A stretch of 64,000 nt of DNA from Wenjunlia tyrosinilytica (GCF_014646055.1 NZ_BMMS01000003.1:248001-312000); one strand, 5' to 3'; numbered from the stretch's first letter, positions 1 to 10,637 are shown. The notes: generated by a model not told the origin, from the sequence alone. A program made the numbers and translations.

Positions 1-1008
1 TTCAAGGCAGACGTTCTCGACGCGGTACGGGCGCAGGCCCACGACGAGTTCGACGTCCTCGTCGTCGAGGCCGACGCCCTCCAGTTCCTCGTGCAGGAAG
101 TCCTGGCAGCGCCGGTACATCTCCCGGACCGGCGGGTAGCCCTTGTCGAGCCCGCTGTCGTACTCGCCGGGTTCGACGAGGCCGCCGAGCATCACCGTGT
201 CGCCGCGCGGGACGACGAGGAGCATGTCCTGCTCGTCGCGGCTCTTGGCGAGGGCGTGGGCCTGGATGACGGGGCGGTTGAGCTTGTCCGCGGGCATCCT
301 GATCAGTGCTCCGCGCAAGGGGACCATGGCCGCGCCCGCGAGTTCCGCCGCGCCCATCCCCGAGCAGTTCACGATGGCGTCGACCTCGAACTCCTTGCGC
401 AGCGCCGCCTCCTGGGGCAGCAGCCGACCGGTGACGCGGCGGCCGCCCTCCTGGACGGTGACGCCCGAGTGGACGGCCTGGCGGCGCAGCCAGCCCATGT
501 ACACGGGGGCGTCGACGGCGGGCACGGTGAGCCGGTAGCCGTCGACGATCCCGAACTCCTTGACGACCCGCTCGTCCACGTCCTCCCCCGTCAGCCGCCG
601 GTACCCCTGGATCTGGCCGACCTCGTACAGGGCCTCGAGCTCCCGCCGTTTGACCACCTCGACGCGGTCGCTCTCGACCGGCTCGGTGAAGTAGAAGTTC
701 GCGCGGACCATGCGCACACCGCTGTACGCCGGTCCCGTCGACGCCTTGAGCGTGCGCAGCCCGGCGAACTTCTGGTACGAGGCCATGCACCAGGACTTCG
801 ACCGGCTGATCGAGACGGGGTTGCCGTGCTGGCCGCACACCGCCGGCGGAAATTCCCACAGGGCCCCGGCGACCGCCGACACCGTTCTCTCCGCGGGCCG
901 CTCTCCTAGCACATGGACGTCCAAACCGTTCCCGGCGAGGGTGAGCGCGGTGGTCAGGCCGCTCACCCCAGCCCCGATCACGAGAACTCTGCGCACCGTC
1001 CGTGCCAT
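1..1008 (-). CDS. FAD-dependent D-amino-acid oxidase family protein (3' end cut by window edge)
   Basis: An ATG at 1008, preceded by AAGGAG with good spacing, opens a frame that runs off the window start after 336 codons. The N-terminus carries the dinucleotide-binding stretch VLVIGAGVSGLTTA. It then follows the D-amino-acid oxidase pattern: an SKSWCMASYQKF segment, YRLTVPAVDAPVYMGWLRR in the middle, and VNCSGMGAAELAG before RGDTVMLGG near the end. The family oxidises D-amino acids to 2-oxo acids with release of ammonia and peroxide. Only the last few residues should be missing. A larger frame in the same region, shifted by one base, is a shadow. The exact substrate cannot be read from the sequence. 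Confidence 0.85.
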   Translation of the reverse strand, partial: MARTVRRVLVIGAGVSGLTTALTLAGNGLDVHVLGERPAERTVSAVAGALWEFPPAVCGQHGNPVSISRSKSWCMASYQKFAGLRTLKASTGPAYSGVRMVRANFYFTEPVESDRVEVVKRRELEALYEVGQIQGYRRLTGEDVDERVVKEFGIVDGYRLTVPAVDAPVYMGWLRRQAVHSGVTVQEGGRRVTGRLLPQEAALRKEFEVDAIVNCSGMGAAELAGAAMVPLRGALIRMPADKLNRPVIQAHALAKSRDEQDMLLVVPRGDTVMLGGLVEPGEYDSGLDKGYPPVREMYRRCQDFLHEELEGVGLDDEDVELVVGLRPYRVENVCLE

Positions 1009-1033
1009 TCCCGGCTCCTTCCTTCCACGGGCG

Positions 1034-1063
1034 GGTATACGGACGGGGCACCGGCGAGGTTCA
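1034..1063 (-). promoter_or_regulatory. candidate promoter of the D-amino-acid oxidase gene
   Basis: On the minus strand TATACC (1039-1034) lies 18 bases after TGAACC (1063-1058), about 25 bases before the start codon at 1008. The -35 match is only partial, so this is a weak call based on position and spacing. Confidence 0.3.
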
Positions 1064-1111
1064 TTCCCGGCAACCAGGAACCTCATCGGGGGTTGCGCCG
1101 TTATCTCCAGT

Positions 1112-1145
1112 GAGACCCCGCGTCATCCCCCGTACGCGGGGTCTC
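1112..1145 (-). terminator. hairpin terminator that encloses the phosphatase stop codon
   Basis: Perfect 11-base arms (GAGACCCCGCG at 1112-1122 and its complement at 1135-1145) flank a 12-base loop. The TGA stop codon of the phosphatase gene (1125-1123) is inside the loop, so the last codons of the gene form one arm. No T-run follows, as is common in high-GC actinomycetes. Confidence 0.65.
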
Positions 1146-2400
1146 GCCATGTCTTGGTGTCCTTCCCTTCGGCGGCCTCGTCCGCGCGCACCGCCGGGGT
1201 GCGCTGGAGCGCCAGCAGCGCCACGTCGTCGGAGAGTCCGCATCCCGCGTGCCGGTGCAGCGCGTCGCGCAGGGTGGCGACCACCGCGGCCGGGTCGAGG
1301 ACCCCGTCGTGGGTCGCGCCGTGGACGGCCGAGGCCACATTCTCCGCGAGAGGGAAGAACGCGCCGTCGGCGTCCCGTGCGTCCCCCGCCCCGTCGGTGT
1401 GCAGCAGCAGGGCCTCCCCGGGCCGGAGCGCGGCACGGGCGGTGGTCACCGGTTCGGCGTCGAGGTCGAGCAGTCCCAGCGGCGGCGCGGCGTGCGGTGC
1501 CTCCACGGTGTGGGCGCGCTGTCCGGGGGCGAGGCGCAGCGGCGGCGGGTGGCCGCAGTTGACCACGACGGCCTCGCCGCCGTCGTGGAGTTCCACGAGC
1601 ACCAGGGTCACGAACTCCTCGGCCGGGGGTGCGCCGGATCCGTCGCCCGGGTCGGCGCGCTGGAGCAGGTGCCGGTGCAGGGAGCGGTCGAGGCGCCGCA
1701 GGAGGCCGTCGAGGGTGGGTTCGTCGTGCGCCGCCTCGCGGAAGCTGCCGAGGACGGCGGCGACGGTGCCTATCGCGGCCAGCCCGTGGCCGCGTACGTC
1801 GCCGAGGATCGCGCGCACTCCGTACGGCGTGGCCAGGACCTCGTAGAGGTCGCCGCCTATCTGGGCGCCCTCGCTGGCTGACAGGTAGGTGCCGACGATC
1901 CCGAACGGGCCGAGGCTGTTCGGCAGGGGCCGCAGCAGGACCTGCTGGGCCGCCATGGCCACCTTCCTGAGCGCGTCGAGTTCGCGGATCAGGCGCGTCC
2001 GGCGGCCGGTGACGAGGTAGCTGGTGGATATGACGGCGAGGATGGCGACAACGGTGACCGCCCGTGAGGTGGCGCCGCCGAGCCTGCCGTCCACCCCGAG
2101 CGGGACGAGGGCGACCAGCGCGCAGATGCCGCCGAGGACCACGCACATCCTGCGTCCGGTGCCCGCGCAGGCGATCGCCGGGGCGGCGGCGAGGAGTTGG
2201 GTGAGGTGGATCTCGCCCGGTACGACGAGTGCGAGCGACAGGACGCCCGCCACCCACAGCCCGGGCAGGACGAGGACGAACAGCCCCCATGCCCTCGACG
2301 ACCCGGCGCGCTGGGCCGCAGGACGCCGAGCCGGAGGGCGCCGAGCCGAATGAGAAGAACCCGGAACGCGGGGCTCCGGAACCGGACCTGCGCGGTTCAT
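1123..2400 (-). CDS. membrane-anchored SpoIIE/RsbU-type PP2C serine phosphatase
   Basis: This 425-residue protein has a hydrophobic N-terminal half with several membrane segments (about residues 33-125, for example GLFVLVLPGLWVAGVLSLAL). A linker follows, then a C-terminal PP2C-SpoIIE domain from about residue 180. Metal-binding landmarks are present: GGDLYEV, AILGDVRGHG, NCGHPPPL, LLLHTDGAGDARD and SDDVALL. Family members dephosphorylate anti-sigma-factor antagonists and so control sigma factors; Streptomyces has dozens. No sensory domain other than the membrane region is visible, and no sigma or anti-sigma gene is adjacent. The ATG at 2400 has GAGGTGA about ten bases upstream. Confidence 0.85.
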   Translation of the reverse strand: MNRAGPVPEPRVPGSSHSARRPPARRPAAQRAGSSRAWGLFVLVLPGLWVAGVLSLALVVPGEIHLTQLLAAAPAIACAGTGRRMCVVLGGICALVALVPLGVDGRLGGATSRAVTVVAILAVISTSYLVTGRRTRLIRELDALRKVAMAAQQVLLRPLPNSLGPFGIVGTYLSASEGAQIGGDLYEVLATPYGVRAILGDVRGHGLAAIGTVAAVLGSFREAAHDEPTLDGLLRRLDRSLHRHLLQRADPGDGSGAPPAEEFVTLVLVELHDGGEAVVVNCGHPPPLRLAPGQRAHTVEAPHAAPPLGLLDLDAEPVTTARAALRPGEALLLHTDGAGDARDADGAFFPLAENVASAVHGATHDGVLDPAAVVATLRDALHRHAGCGLSDDVALLALQRTPAVRADEAAEGKDTKTWRDPAYGG

Positions 2401-2690
2401 GCCGACGGTTCACCTCGCAGCCGATCGGGCCACTGATCCGGCCAAGGTCGAGGCCTCGCCGCTCCTGCGAGAGAGCGGCCTCCAAGGCCACTGCCGCGTG
2501 CCTGTCTTCGCCGGATGATTGTTGCTGCCCGGTGGGCACCTCAGACACGGAGGGTACTCGGTTCATCCCATCGAGTGAAGAATCCTCGGCGGGGCCGCCC
2601 GAAAAGGCCATACGAATCCCCATGAAGCGACCGCCCGACGAGGGCAGCCCCTCGCATTCCGGAAGAGGGGACGGCGAAGACGGGTTCGAG

Positions 2691-2743
2691 ACCCGCCGAG
2701 ACCCGCCGAGACCGGCCGGACCCGCCGAGACCGGCCAGACCGG
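2691..2743. repeat. 10-bp tandem repeat
   Basis: Two exact copies of ACCCGCCGAG (2691-2710) are followed by degenerate copies (ACCGGCCGG, ACCCGCCGAG, ACCGGCCAG, ACCGGCG). It lies just downstream of the pheT terminator hairpin, in non-coding sequence. Confidence 0.7.
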
Positions 2744-2744
2744 C

Positions 2745-2782
2745 GAAAACAGAGGGCGGCCCCCGAAGGGACCGCCCTGTTC
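2745..2782 (-). terminator. pheT intrinsic terminator with TTCG loop
   Basis: Read on the minus strand, AACAGGGCGGTCCC, the tetraloop TTCG, then GGGGGCCGCCCTCTGTT is followed by TTCG. This is a nearly perfect 14-bp stem with a stable UUCG loop and a short T-rich tail. It starts about 36 bases after the pheT stop codon. Confidence 0.8.
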
Positions 2783-2817
2783 ACGCCGTGCGCCGTCGTT
2801 ACGCCGTGCGCCGCCGG

Positions 2818-5336
2818 TCAGGCGCCGCGCAGCACCGCGCCGGTGCGCTCCGCGGCCGCCGCCACCGCCGCGTCACGCGCCGCCGTGGCCTCCTCGACCG
2901 TCAGCGTCCGGTCGGGTGCGCGGAAGCGCAGGGCGTACGCGAGCGACTTCCTGCCCTCCCCGATCTGCTCCCCGGTGAAGACGTCGAACAGCCGCAGCGA
3001 CTCCAGCAGTTCACCCGCCCCCGAGCGCAGGGCCGACTCCACGTCCGCCGCCGGGACACCCGCGTCCACGACCAGCGCCACATCCTGCGTGGCCACGGGA
3101 TAGGTGGACACGTGCGGCGCGGTGACCTGGCCGTCCCCCGCCGCGGCGAGCGCGTCGAGGTCCAGCTCCATCGCGCAGGTGCGCTCCGGCAGGTGCAGCG
3201 CCTTGATGACGCGCGGATGCAGCTCGCCGGCGTGGCCGACGACCCTGTCCCCCGCGCGCAGCGCGGCGCAGCGGCCCGGGTGCCAGGGGGCGTGCTGGTC
3301 CCGCGAGACGGTCAGCTCCACACCTGTCTCCCGCGCCACGGCACGAGCGGCCTCGACCGCGTCGGCCCAGGTCGCCGGGTGGCCCGCCCCCCACCAGCCG
3401 GAGGGCTCACGCGCCCCGGCGAGTACTGCCGCGACCCGCACCGGCTGGTCCGGCAGAGCCTCGTTGAGCTCGGCGATCTCGTCGTCGGTCGGGCGGCGGT
3501 CGACGGGCAGGCGCGGCGGCGGGCTGGTCACCTCGCCCTCGCGCGGCCGGAAGACCAGACCGGTCTCGAAGAGCGCGAGGTCGTGCGACCCGCGCCCGTC
3601 GTTGCGGCGCAGGGCGGCGAGCAGGCCCGGCAGCAGCGTGGTGCGCAGCGCCGGCTCCTCGTCGGAGATCGGGTTGGCCAGGCGCAGCACATCGCGGCGT
3701 GCGTCGTCCGCGTCCAGGCCCAGGGCGTCGAAGACCGCCTCGCCGATGAACGGGTAGTTGAGCGTCTCGACGTATCCGGCCCCGGCCAGCGCCCGGCCGA
3801 CCCTGCGGCGCAGCCGCTGCGCCTCGGTGAGCCCGCGGCCCGCCGGGAGCTTCGGCATGGTCGAGGGCAGCTTCTCGTAGCCCTCGAGCCGGATGACCTC
3901 CTCGGCGAGGTCGTTGGGGTCGGTGAGGTCGGGCCGCCAACTGGGCACGGTGACGACGAGCTCGTCCGAGCCGTAGACGTCGCAGCCGACCTCCTGGAGG
4001 CGGCGGACGACGCTTTCGCGGCCGTACTCGGTGCCGGCGACCTTGTCCGGGTGGTCGGCGGCCATGCTGATCGTGTGCCGCGCGGAGGGCGCGACGACCT
4101 CGGTGACGCCCTCCTCGGCGGTGCCGCCGCCGAGGAGCACGAGCAGATCCACGGTGCGCTGCGCGGCGGCGGAGGCCGCGTCCGGGTCCACGCCCCGCTC
4201 GAACCGCTTGGACGCCTCGGTGGACAGCTTGTGCCGCCGGGCGGTGCGCGCGATGACCACCGGGTCGAAGTGCGCGGCCTCGATGACGACGTCGGCGGTG
4301 CCGAGGGCCTCGCCGGTCTCCGGGTCGCGGGCGGGCTCGGCGATCTCGGTGGAGGCGCCGCCCATGACACCGGCGAGGCCGATGGGGCCGGAGTCGTCGG
4401 TGATCAGCAGGTCCTCGGTGTCGAGGACGTGCTTGACGCCGTCGAGGGTGGTGAGCTTCTCGCCGGGGTTGGCGCGGCGCACACCGATCGGCCCGCCGAC
4501 GCTCGCGCGGTCGTAGGCGTGGAGCGGTTGACCGAGCTCCAGCATCACGTAGTTGGTCACATCGACCGTGAGCGAGATCGATCGCATCCCGGCCTTCTGC
4601 AGGCGCCGCTGAAGCCAGATCGGTGACCGCGCGTCGGGGTCGAGGCCGACGACCGTACGCGCGGTGAACCGGTCGCAGCCCGCCGGGTCGGCGACCTCGA
4701 CCGGGTGTCCGAGGGCGTTCGCCGCGGGAACGTCCAGCAGGGCGGGGTCGCGCAGCGGCAGACCGTACGCGGTGGCGGTCTCCCGGGCGACGCCGCGCAT
4801 GGACAGCGCGTAGCCGCGGTCGGGGGTGACGGCGATGTCGAGCACCTCGTCCACGAGCTCGAGCAGTCCGATGGCGTCGGAGCCCGCCTCGTGCTCCGGC
4901 GGCAGCACGATGATGCCGTCGTGGTCGTCGCCCATGCCCAGCTCGCGGGCCGAGCAGATCATGCCCGCGGAGGTGCGGCCGTAGGTCTTGCGCGCCGAGA
5001 TCCGGAAGTCTCCGGGCAGCACGCCACCGGGCAGGATCACGACGACCTTGTCGCCGGCCCGGAAGTTGGTGGCGCCGCAGACGATCTCCTGCGGCTCACC
5101 GGTGCCGTTGGCGTCGCCGACGTCCACCAGGCAGAAGCGGATGGGCTTCTTGAAGCCGCTCAGCTCCTCGATGTCGAGGACCTTGCCCACGACCAGGGGG
5201 CCCTTGAGGCCGGTGCCGAGCTGTTCGACGGTCTCGACCTCGAGCCCCGCGTCGATGAGCTTCGCCGCGACGTCGCGGCCGGTCTCACCGGCCGGCAGGT
5301 CGACGTACTCCCGCAGCCAGGAAAGCGGGGCCCGCA

Positions 5337-5337
<1 letters not shown>
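2818..5337 (-). CDS. pheT: phenylalanyl-tRNA synthetase beta subunit
   Basis: This 839-residue protein is full length for bacterial PheT. It begins [15 protein letters not shown]. The tRNA-binding (EMAP-like) domain is at about 40-150 ([25 protein letters not shown]), B3/B4 editing and B5 regions are in the middle ([43 protein letters not shown]), and the FDX-ACB anticodon-binding domain is at the C-terminus ([16 protein letters not shown] to the end). With PheS it forms the alpha2-beta2 enzyme that charges tRNA-Phe in the cytoplasm. Its ATG overlaps the pheS stop by one base (TGATG), indicating translational coupling. Confidence 0.97.
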
Positions 5338-6647
<1,310 letters not shown>

Positions 6648-6705
6648 TCACCGGGCGGTCCCGGAGGCTCTCCCAGAGGGCTGGGGGCGGCCCGTCGGTG
6701 CGGGG

Positions 6706-8118
6706 TCAGGCCATGAAGGCCGGGGCGCCGACGGGCAGGGTAAATCGGAACTGCGCGCCGCCCGCGGGGGCGCGGCCCACCGCGACGTCGCCGCCGTGCG
6801 CCTCGATGAGGCCCTTGACGATGTACAGGCCCAGGCCGGTGCCGCCGCGCTTGCTGCCCCGCCAGAAGCGGGTGAAGACGCGGCTCATCGACTCCTCGGG
6901 GATGCCGGGGCCTTCGTCGCTCACGGTGACGGCAGTTCCTTCTGTGTGGGGGCCTTCTGTGTGGGGGCCCTCCGTGGGGAGGGCTTCGCTGTGCCGGGCT
7001 TCGCTGTGCCGGGCTTCGACGGGGGAGGCCTGGCCGTGCCGCGCTTCCGTGGATCCGCCGCCGCGCAGATCGACGGGCTCCACCTCGATGGTGACGCGTC
7101 CTTCGCCGTGGCGCACCGCGTTTTCCAGGAGGTTGGCCAGGATCTGGTCGATCTTGTCGGGGTCGGCCCACAGGTCCGGCAGATGGTCGTGGACGCGGAT
7201 CTCGAACCGCTCCCGGCGCTGCCCCGCCGCGATATGGCCCTCCACGTGCCGGTGGACGGCGCTGACGATGTCCACCTTCTGCCGCCGCACCTCCAGCCGC
7301 CCGGCGTCGATGCGGGAGATGTCGAGCAGCTCGGTGATGAGGCGGGTGACGCGGTTGGCGTCGGCGTCGACGGTCTCGAGCATGAGGCGCTTCTGGTCGT
7401 CGGTGAACCGCTCCCACTTCGCCAGCAGGGTCGCCGTGAAACCCTTGACGCTGGTCAGCGGGGAGCGCAGCTCATGGGCGACCGTGGCGATCAGCTCGGC
7501 ATGGCTGCGCTCGGTGCGCCGGCGGGCCTCGGTGCCGCGCAGGGCCAGAACGAGACGGCGCACCGGCCCCTGGGGGTGGGTGCGCACGTACCGGGCGGAG
7601 ACGAGGACTTCGCGTCCTCCCGGCAGGAGGAGATTGCGCTCGGGGTGCCCCGCCCTGATGCGCAGTCCGCCGTAGGGGTCGGCGCAGGACCACCACCGGC
7701 GGCCCTCCATGTCCTCCAGTGGCAGCGCCTCGGCGATGGGGCGGCCGAGAACGTCGTTCGGGGCCAGTCCCGTGATCTTGGAGGCGGCGGCGTTGAAGCA
7801 GGTGACCCGGCCGTCCTGGTCGGCGATCACGAGGCCGTCGGGCAGGTCGTCCTCGGTGATGCCCTGCTGGGCGAGGCCGAAGGCCGCGGCCGGGGGGTGC
7901 TGGTCGCCGCCGGCGGATTCGTGCTCCTCGGTGTCGCCGTCCGCCGAGGCGCCCGGGTCCGAGTCCCCGCAGGAGTACGTCTCATGGGTGCGCATGTGGA
8001 CGGCGGCGCCGCTCGTGCCCGGAACCGAGGCGGCCTGGGACACCCGCTGGGCGGACCGGCGAACCGGGGTAATGGCGCCACGCCGGGCTCCGGCGTTCGC
8101 GCTGTCCTTACCGAACAC
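6706..8118 (-). CDS. PAS-domain sensor histidine kinase with a repeat insertion in the ATPase domain
   Basis: The 470-residue protein has no membrane segment. A PAS-like domain spans about 92-195 (DGLVIADQDGRVTCFNAAASK). The HisKA dimerisation domain carries the phospho-acceptor His215 in ATVAHELRSPL. The HATPase domain has its N box (ANLLENAVRHGEG), G1 box (DEGPGIP) and G2 box (GGTGLGLYIVKGL). Between N box and G1, residues 355-394 are a low-complexity insert of repeated EARH/SEARH and TEGPH units that ordinary kinases lack. The start is GTG with GGAAGGGGG upstream. No response regulator is adjacent, so the partner is unknown. It sits between pheS and the rRNA methyltransferase. Confidence 0.9.
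   Translation of the reverse strand: MFGKDSANAGARRGAITPVRRSAQRVSQAASVPGTSGAAVHMRTHETYSCGDSDPGASADGDTEEHESAGGDQHPPAAAFGLAQQGITEDDLPDGLVIADQDGRVTCFNAAASKITGLAPNDVLGRPIAEALPLEDMEGRRWWSCADPYGGLRIRAGHPERNLLLPGGREVLVSARYVRTHPQGPVRRLVLALRGTEARRRTERSHAELIATVAHELRSPLTSVKGFTATLLAKWERFTDDQKRLMLETVDADANRVTRLITELLDISRIDAGRLEVRRQKVDIVSAVHRHVEGHIAAGQRRERFEIRVHDHLPDLWADPDKIDQILANLLENAVRHGEGRVTIEVEPVDLRGGGSTEARHGQASPVEARHSEARHSEALPTEGPHTEGPHTEGTAVTVSDEGPGIPEESMSRVFTRFWRGSKRGGTGLGLYIVKGLIEAHGGDVAVGRAPAGGAQFRFTLPVGAPAFMA
6937..7056. repeat. minisatellite inside the histidine-kinase gene
   Basis: The segment contains two tandem 15-bp copies reading CCTTCTGTGTGGGGG (6950-6980 area) and two tandem 15-bp copies of GGGCTTCGCTGTGCC (about 6982-7015), plus degenerate copies on both sides. 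All units are multiples of three, so the reading frame is kept. It encodes residues 355-394 of the kinase. Confidence 0.75.
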
Positions 8119-8186
8119 GTGCCTACCCCCTTCCGGGATCCCCCGGGGTCGTCACCTTACCGGGTTGACGCGAAGCTGCGGCACCC

Positions 8187-9005
8187 TCAGGAAGCGCGCT
8201 GGGCGCGAGCGGAGGCGTACAGGCACACGGCGGCGGCAGTGGCGAGGTTGAGGCTCTCGGCCTTGCCGTGGATGGGCACCCGCACCACCTCGTCGGCGAG
8301 TGCGCGGGTCTCCTCCGCAAGCCCCCACGCCTCGTTCCCGAAGACCCACGCGGTGGGGCGGGCGAGCATGCCGTCGTCGAGTTCGGCGTCGAGGTCGCGC
8401 TCCCCCGCTCCGTCGGCGGCGAGCACCCGCACTCCGGCGTCGCGCAGCCCGGCGACGGCATCCTCGACGGGAACGCCGACGGCGACGGGCAGGTGGAAGA
8501 GGCTGCCCACCGAGGCCCGCACGGCCTTGGGGTTGTAGAGGTCGACCGAGGCGTCGGTGAGGACGACGGCGTCGGCGCCGGCGGCGTCGGCACACCGCAG
8601 GACCGTTCCCGCGTTGCCCGGGTCGCGCACATGGGCGAGGACGGCGACCAGGCGCGGGCGGGCCTCGAGGATCCGCTCGAACGGGGAGTCGATGAAACGG
8701 CAGACCCCGACGATGCCCTGCGGGGTCACGGTCTGGCAGATCGACTCCACGGCCTCGTCCGAGGCCAGGTGGAAGGCGGCGCCGGCCGCCCTGGCCCCGG
8801 CCACGACGTCCGCGTGCCGCTCGGCCGCCTCGGGGGTGGCGAACAGCTCCACCAGGGTGCGGCCGCCGTGCGCCGCGGCCTCGCGGACCGCCTGCGGGCC
8901 CTCCGCGATGAAGCGCCGCTCCTTGCCGCGGAAGCTCCGCCTGGTCAGGCGGCGGGCCGCCGCGACGCGGGAGGAACGCGGGGAGGTCAGCTCGGGGCTC
9001 GCCAT
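8187..9005 (-). CDS. TrmH/SpoU-family RNA 2'-O-methyltransferase
   Basis: This 272-residue protein has an N-terminal substrate-binding domain (SpoU_sub_bind, about 20-100: RSFRGKERRFIAEGPQAVREA) and a C-terminal SPOUT knot domain. The three SpoU motifs are clear: HVRDPGNAGTVLRCADAAG (motif 1), VFGNEAWGL (motif 2) and SLNLATAAAVCLY (motif 3). It uses S-adenosylmethionine to methylate a ribose in 23S rRNA or tRNA; the precise site cannot be told. The ATG at 9005 is chosen because MASPELTSPRSSRV matches the usual family N-terminus. It lies downstream of the infC-rpmI-rplT operon but behind a terminator hairpin. Confidence 0.9.
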   Translation of the reverse strand: MASPELTSPRSSRVAAARRLTRRSFRGKERRFIAEGPQAVREAAAHGGRTLVELFATPEAAERHADVVAGARAAGAAFHLASDEAVESICQTVTPQGIVGVCRFIDSPFERILEARPRLVAVLAHVRDPGNAGTVLRCADAAGADAVVLTDASVDLYNPKAVRASVGSLFHLPVAVGVPVEDAVAGLRDAGVRVLAADGAGERDLDAELDDGMLARPTAWVFGNEAWGLAEETRALADEVVRVPIHGKAESLNLATAAAVCLYASARAQRAS

Positions 9006-9127
9006 GGTGCTCGCTTCTCGTGGCTTCCTACTCGGAACGGATACCCGGGACCGGCTGCGGGCAGGGGCCCGGTGCGCGGCGCCTGATCGGGGAAGGGGAT
9101 CGGGAGAGCAGCGGATCGGGACAGCAG

Positions 9128-9160
9128 CGGACCCGCAGGCGGGAAACACCTGCGGGTCCG
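9128..9160 (-). terminator. terminator of the infC-rpmI-rplT operon
   Basis: Perfect 12-base arms CGGACCCGCAGG (9128-9139) and CCTGCGGGTCCG (9149-9160) flank a 9-base loop, 28 bases after the rplT stop codon. There is no T-run on the minus side. Confidence 0.7.
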
Positions 9161-9187
9161 AAAGCGCGCGCCGGGTCGGGCCGTGGC

Positions 9188-9574
9188 TCAGGCGGCCGAC
9201 TTCGGGGCGTTGACGTCGCTCGGCAGCGCCTTCTGGGCCACCTCGACCAGCGAAGCGAACGCGTTGGGGTCGTTCACCGCGAGCTCGGCCAGGATCTTGC
9301 GGTCGATCTCGATGCTGGCGGCCTTCAGACCCTGGATCAGGCGGTTGTAGGTCATGCCGTTCGCACGGGCGGCGGCGTTGATCCGCTGGATCCACAGCTG
9401 GCGGAAGTCGCCCTTGCGCTTCTTGCGGTCGTTGTAGTTGTAGACGAGGGAGTGGGTGACCTGCTCCTTGGCCTTGCGGTACAGGCGGGAGCGCTGGCCC
9501 CGGTAACCGCTGGCCTGCTCGAGGATTGCCCGGCGCTTCTTGTGGGCGTTGACCGCCCGCTTGACGCGTGCCAC
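9188..9574 (-). CDS. rplT: 50S ribosomal protein L20
   Basis: The 128-residue product starts [20 protein letters not shown] from a GTG codon. It contains the conserved [17 protein letters not shown] and [19 protein letters not shown]-type segments (here [16 protein letters not shown]), with [22 protein letters not shown] near the end. L20 binds 23S rRNA early in 50S assembly. A short alanine/lysine tail ([19 protein letters not shown]) extends the core, typical of Streptomyces. It is the last gene of the IF3 operon, 99 bases after rpmI. Confidence 0.98.
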   Translation of the reverse strand: MARVKRAVNAHKKRRAILEQASGYRGQRSRLYRKAKEQVTHSLVYNYNDRKKRKGDFRQLWIQRINAAARANGMTYNRLIQGLKAASIEIDRKILAELAVNDPNAFASLVEVAQKALPSDVNAPKSAA

Positions 9575-9673
9575 TGATGTACTCCTTGACGAGGACCGCG
9601 GTGAGACTCACGCGGTCCGGTTTCGATTGGGTCCCGGTCGGATGTCACGCCCTCGGGTCACGAGGGCGGGGCT

Positions 9674-9868
9674 TCACTTGCCGAGAAGCTTCTTGATCTT
9701 CTTGGCGTCGGCCGGTGCCACCTCGACCTTGCCGGCAAGACGGCGCGTCAGCGTGGACGACTTGTGCTCGAGCAGGTGACGGCGGCCTGCGCGCTGGCGC
9801 AGCACCTTGCCCGAACCGGTCAGGCGGAAGCGCTTGCTGGCGCCACTGTGCGTCTTGTTCTTCGGCAT
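9674..9868 (-). CDS. rpmI: 50S ribosomal protein L35
   Basis: This 64-residue basic protein begins [20 protein letters not shown] and contains [16 protein letters not shown], both diagnostic of L35. It starts at ATG with GGAGAG upstream. It is the middle gene of the infC-rpmI-rplT set and is separated from infC by 127 bases. It is a structural component of the large ribosomal subunit. Confidence 0.98.
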   Translation of the reverse strand: MPKNKTHSGASKRFRLTGSGKVLRQRAGRRHLLEHKSSTLTRRLAGKVEVAPADAKKIKKLLGK

Positions 9869-9995
9869 GTCGCCGTTCTCTCCTCGTCGGTGGCGCTCCC
9901 GCTGCGCCCTGTCGGACGTCGTGCGGGAGCGTCGCGTGTTTCCGTTTGCGGTTCGGGGCGGGGGCCCCGAGGTGCCATGGGTGTCAACCCGGGGG

Positions 9996-10637
9996 TCACG
10001 CCTCGGCCGGTGCCTCGGTCTGCGCTTCGGACGGCGTGTCCGCGGTGTCCTCGCCGGAGGTTCCGCCCTGACGCTCGGCCTTGCGGGCGGCAGCGGCCTC
10101 GCGGGCCTCCGCCATCGCCTCGGTCTTCTTCTTGTGCGGACCGAGAACCATGATCATGTTACGGCCGTCCTGCTTGGGGTTGGACTCGACGAAGCCCAGG
10201 TCCTGGACGTCCTCGGCCAGCCGCTGCAACAGTCGGTAGCCCAACTCCGGGCGCGACTGCTCGCGACCGCGGAACATGATCGTGATCTTGACCTTGTCGC
10301 CCTGCTTGAGGAACCGGACGACGTGACCCTTCTTGGTGTCGTAGTCGTGCGGGTCGATCTTCGGCCGGAGCTTCATCTCCTTGATGACCGTGTGCGCCTG
10401 GTTCTTGCGCGCCTCACGGGCCTTCATGGCCGACTCGTACTTGAACTTGCCGTAGTCCATGAGCTTGCAGACCGGCGGCCTGGCGTTCGCCGCGACCTCG
10501 ACCAGGTCCAGGTCGTACTCCTGGGCCAGCTCAAGTGCCTTGGCAAGCGGCACGATGCCGACCTGTTCACCGCTGGGACCGACGAGTCGCACCTCGGGGA
10601 CGCGAATCCGGTCGTTGATGCGGGGCTCGGCGCTGAT
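9996..10637 (-). CDS. infC: translation initiation factor IF-3 with ATC start codon
   Basis: The 213-residue product reads (M)[15 protein letters not shown], with the N domain at about 5-75 ([20 protein letters not shown]) and the C domain from about 85 ([38 protein letters not shown]). A charged alanine/glutamate tail follows. No ATG, GTG or TTG stands at the conserved N-terminus; instead ATC (10637-10635) follows AGGAGG by four bases. Rare AUU/AUC starts are well known for infC, where IF-3 rejects non-canonical codons and thereby represses its own synthesis. The frame stays open upstream to 10913, but that extension is unlike IF-3. It heads the operon with rpmI and rplT. Confidence 0.96.
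   Translation of the reverse strand: MSAEPRINDRIRVPEVRLVGPSGEQVGIVPLAKALELAQEYDLDLVEVAANARPPVCKLMDYGKFKYESAMKAREARKNQAHTVIKEMKLRPKIDPHDYDTKKGHVVRFLKQGDKVKITIMFRGREQSRPELGYRLLQRLAEDVQDLGFVESNPKQDGRNMIMVLGPHKKKTEAMAEAREAAAARKAERQGGTSGEDTADTPSEAQTEAPAEA

Larger units (their letters stand above)
2401..2817. other. 417-bp gene-free gap between the phosphatase and pheT
   Basis: The gap must hold the phosphatase promoter (minus strand, right side of 2400) and the pheT terminator (about 2745-2782). I see no coding frame with plausible protein character. It also contains a 10-bp tandem repeat at 2691-2743. No convincing -10/-35 pair could be assigned. Confidence 0.6.

Noticed and set aside
2-1051. 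349-codon minus-strand frame at the window start
   Set aside because: The true D-amino-acid oxidase frame is offset by one; this frame gives only basic low-complexity sequence.
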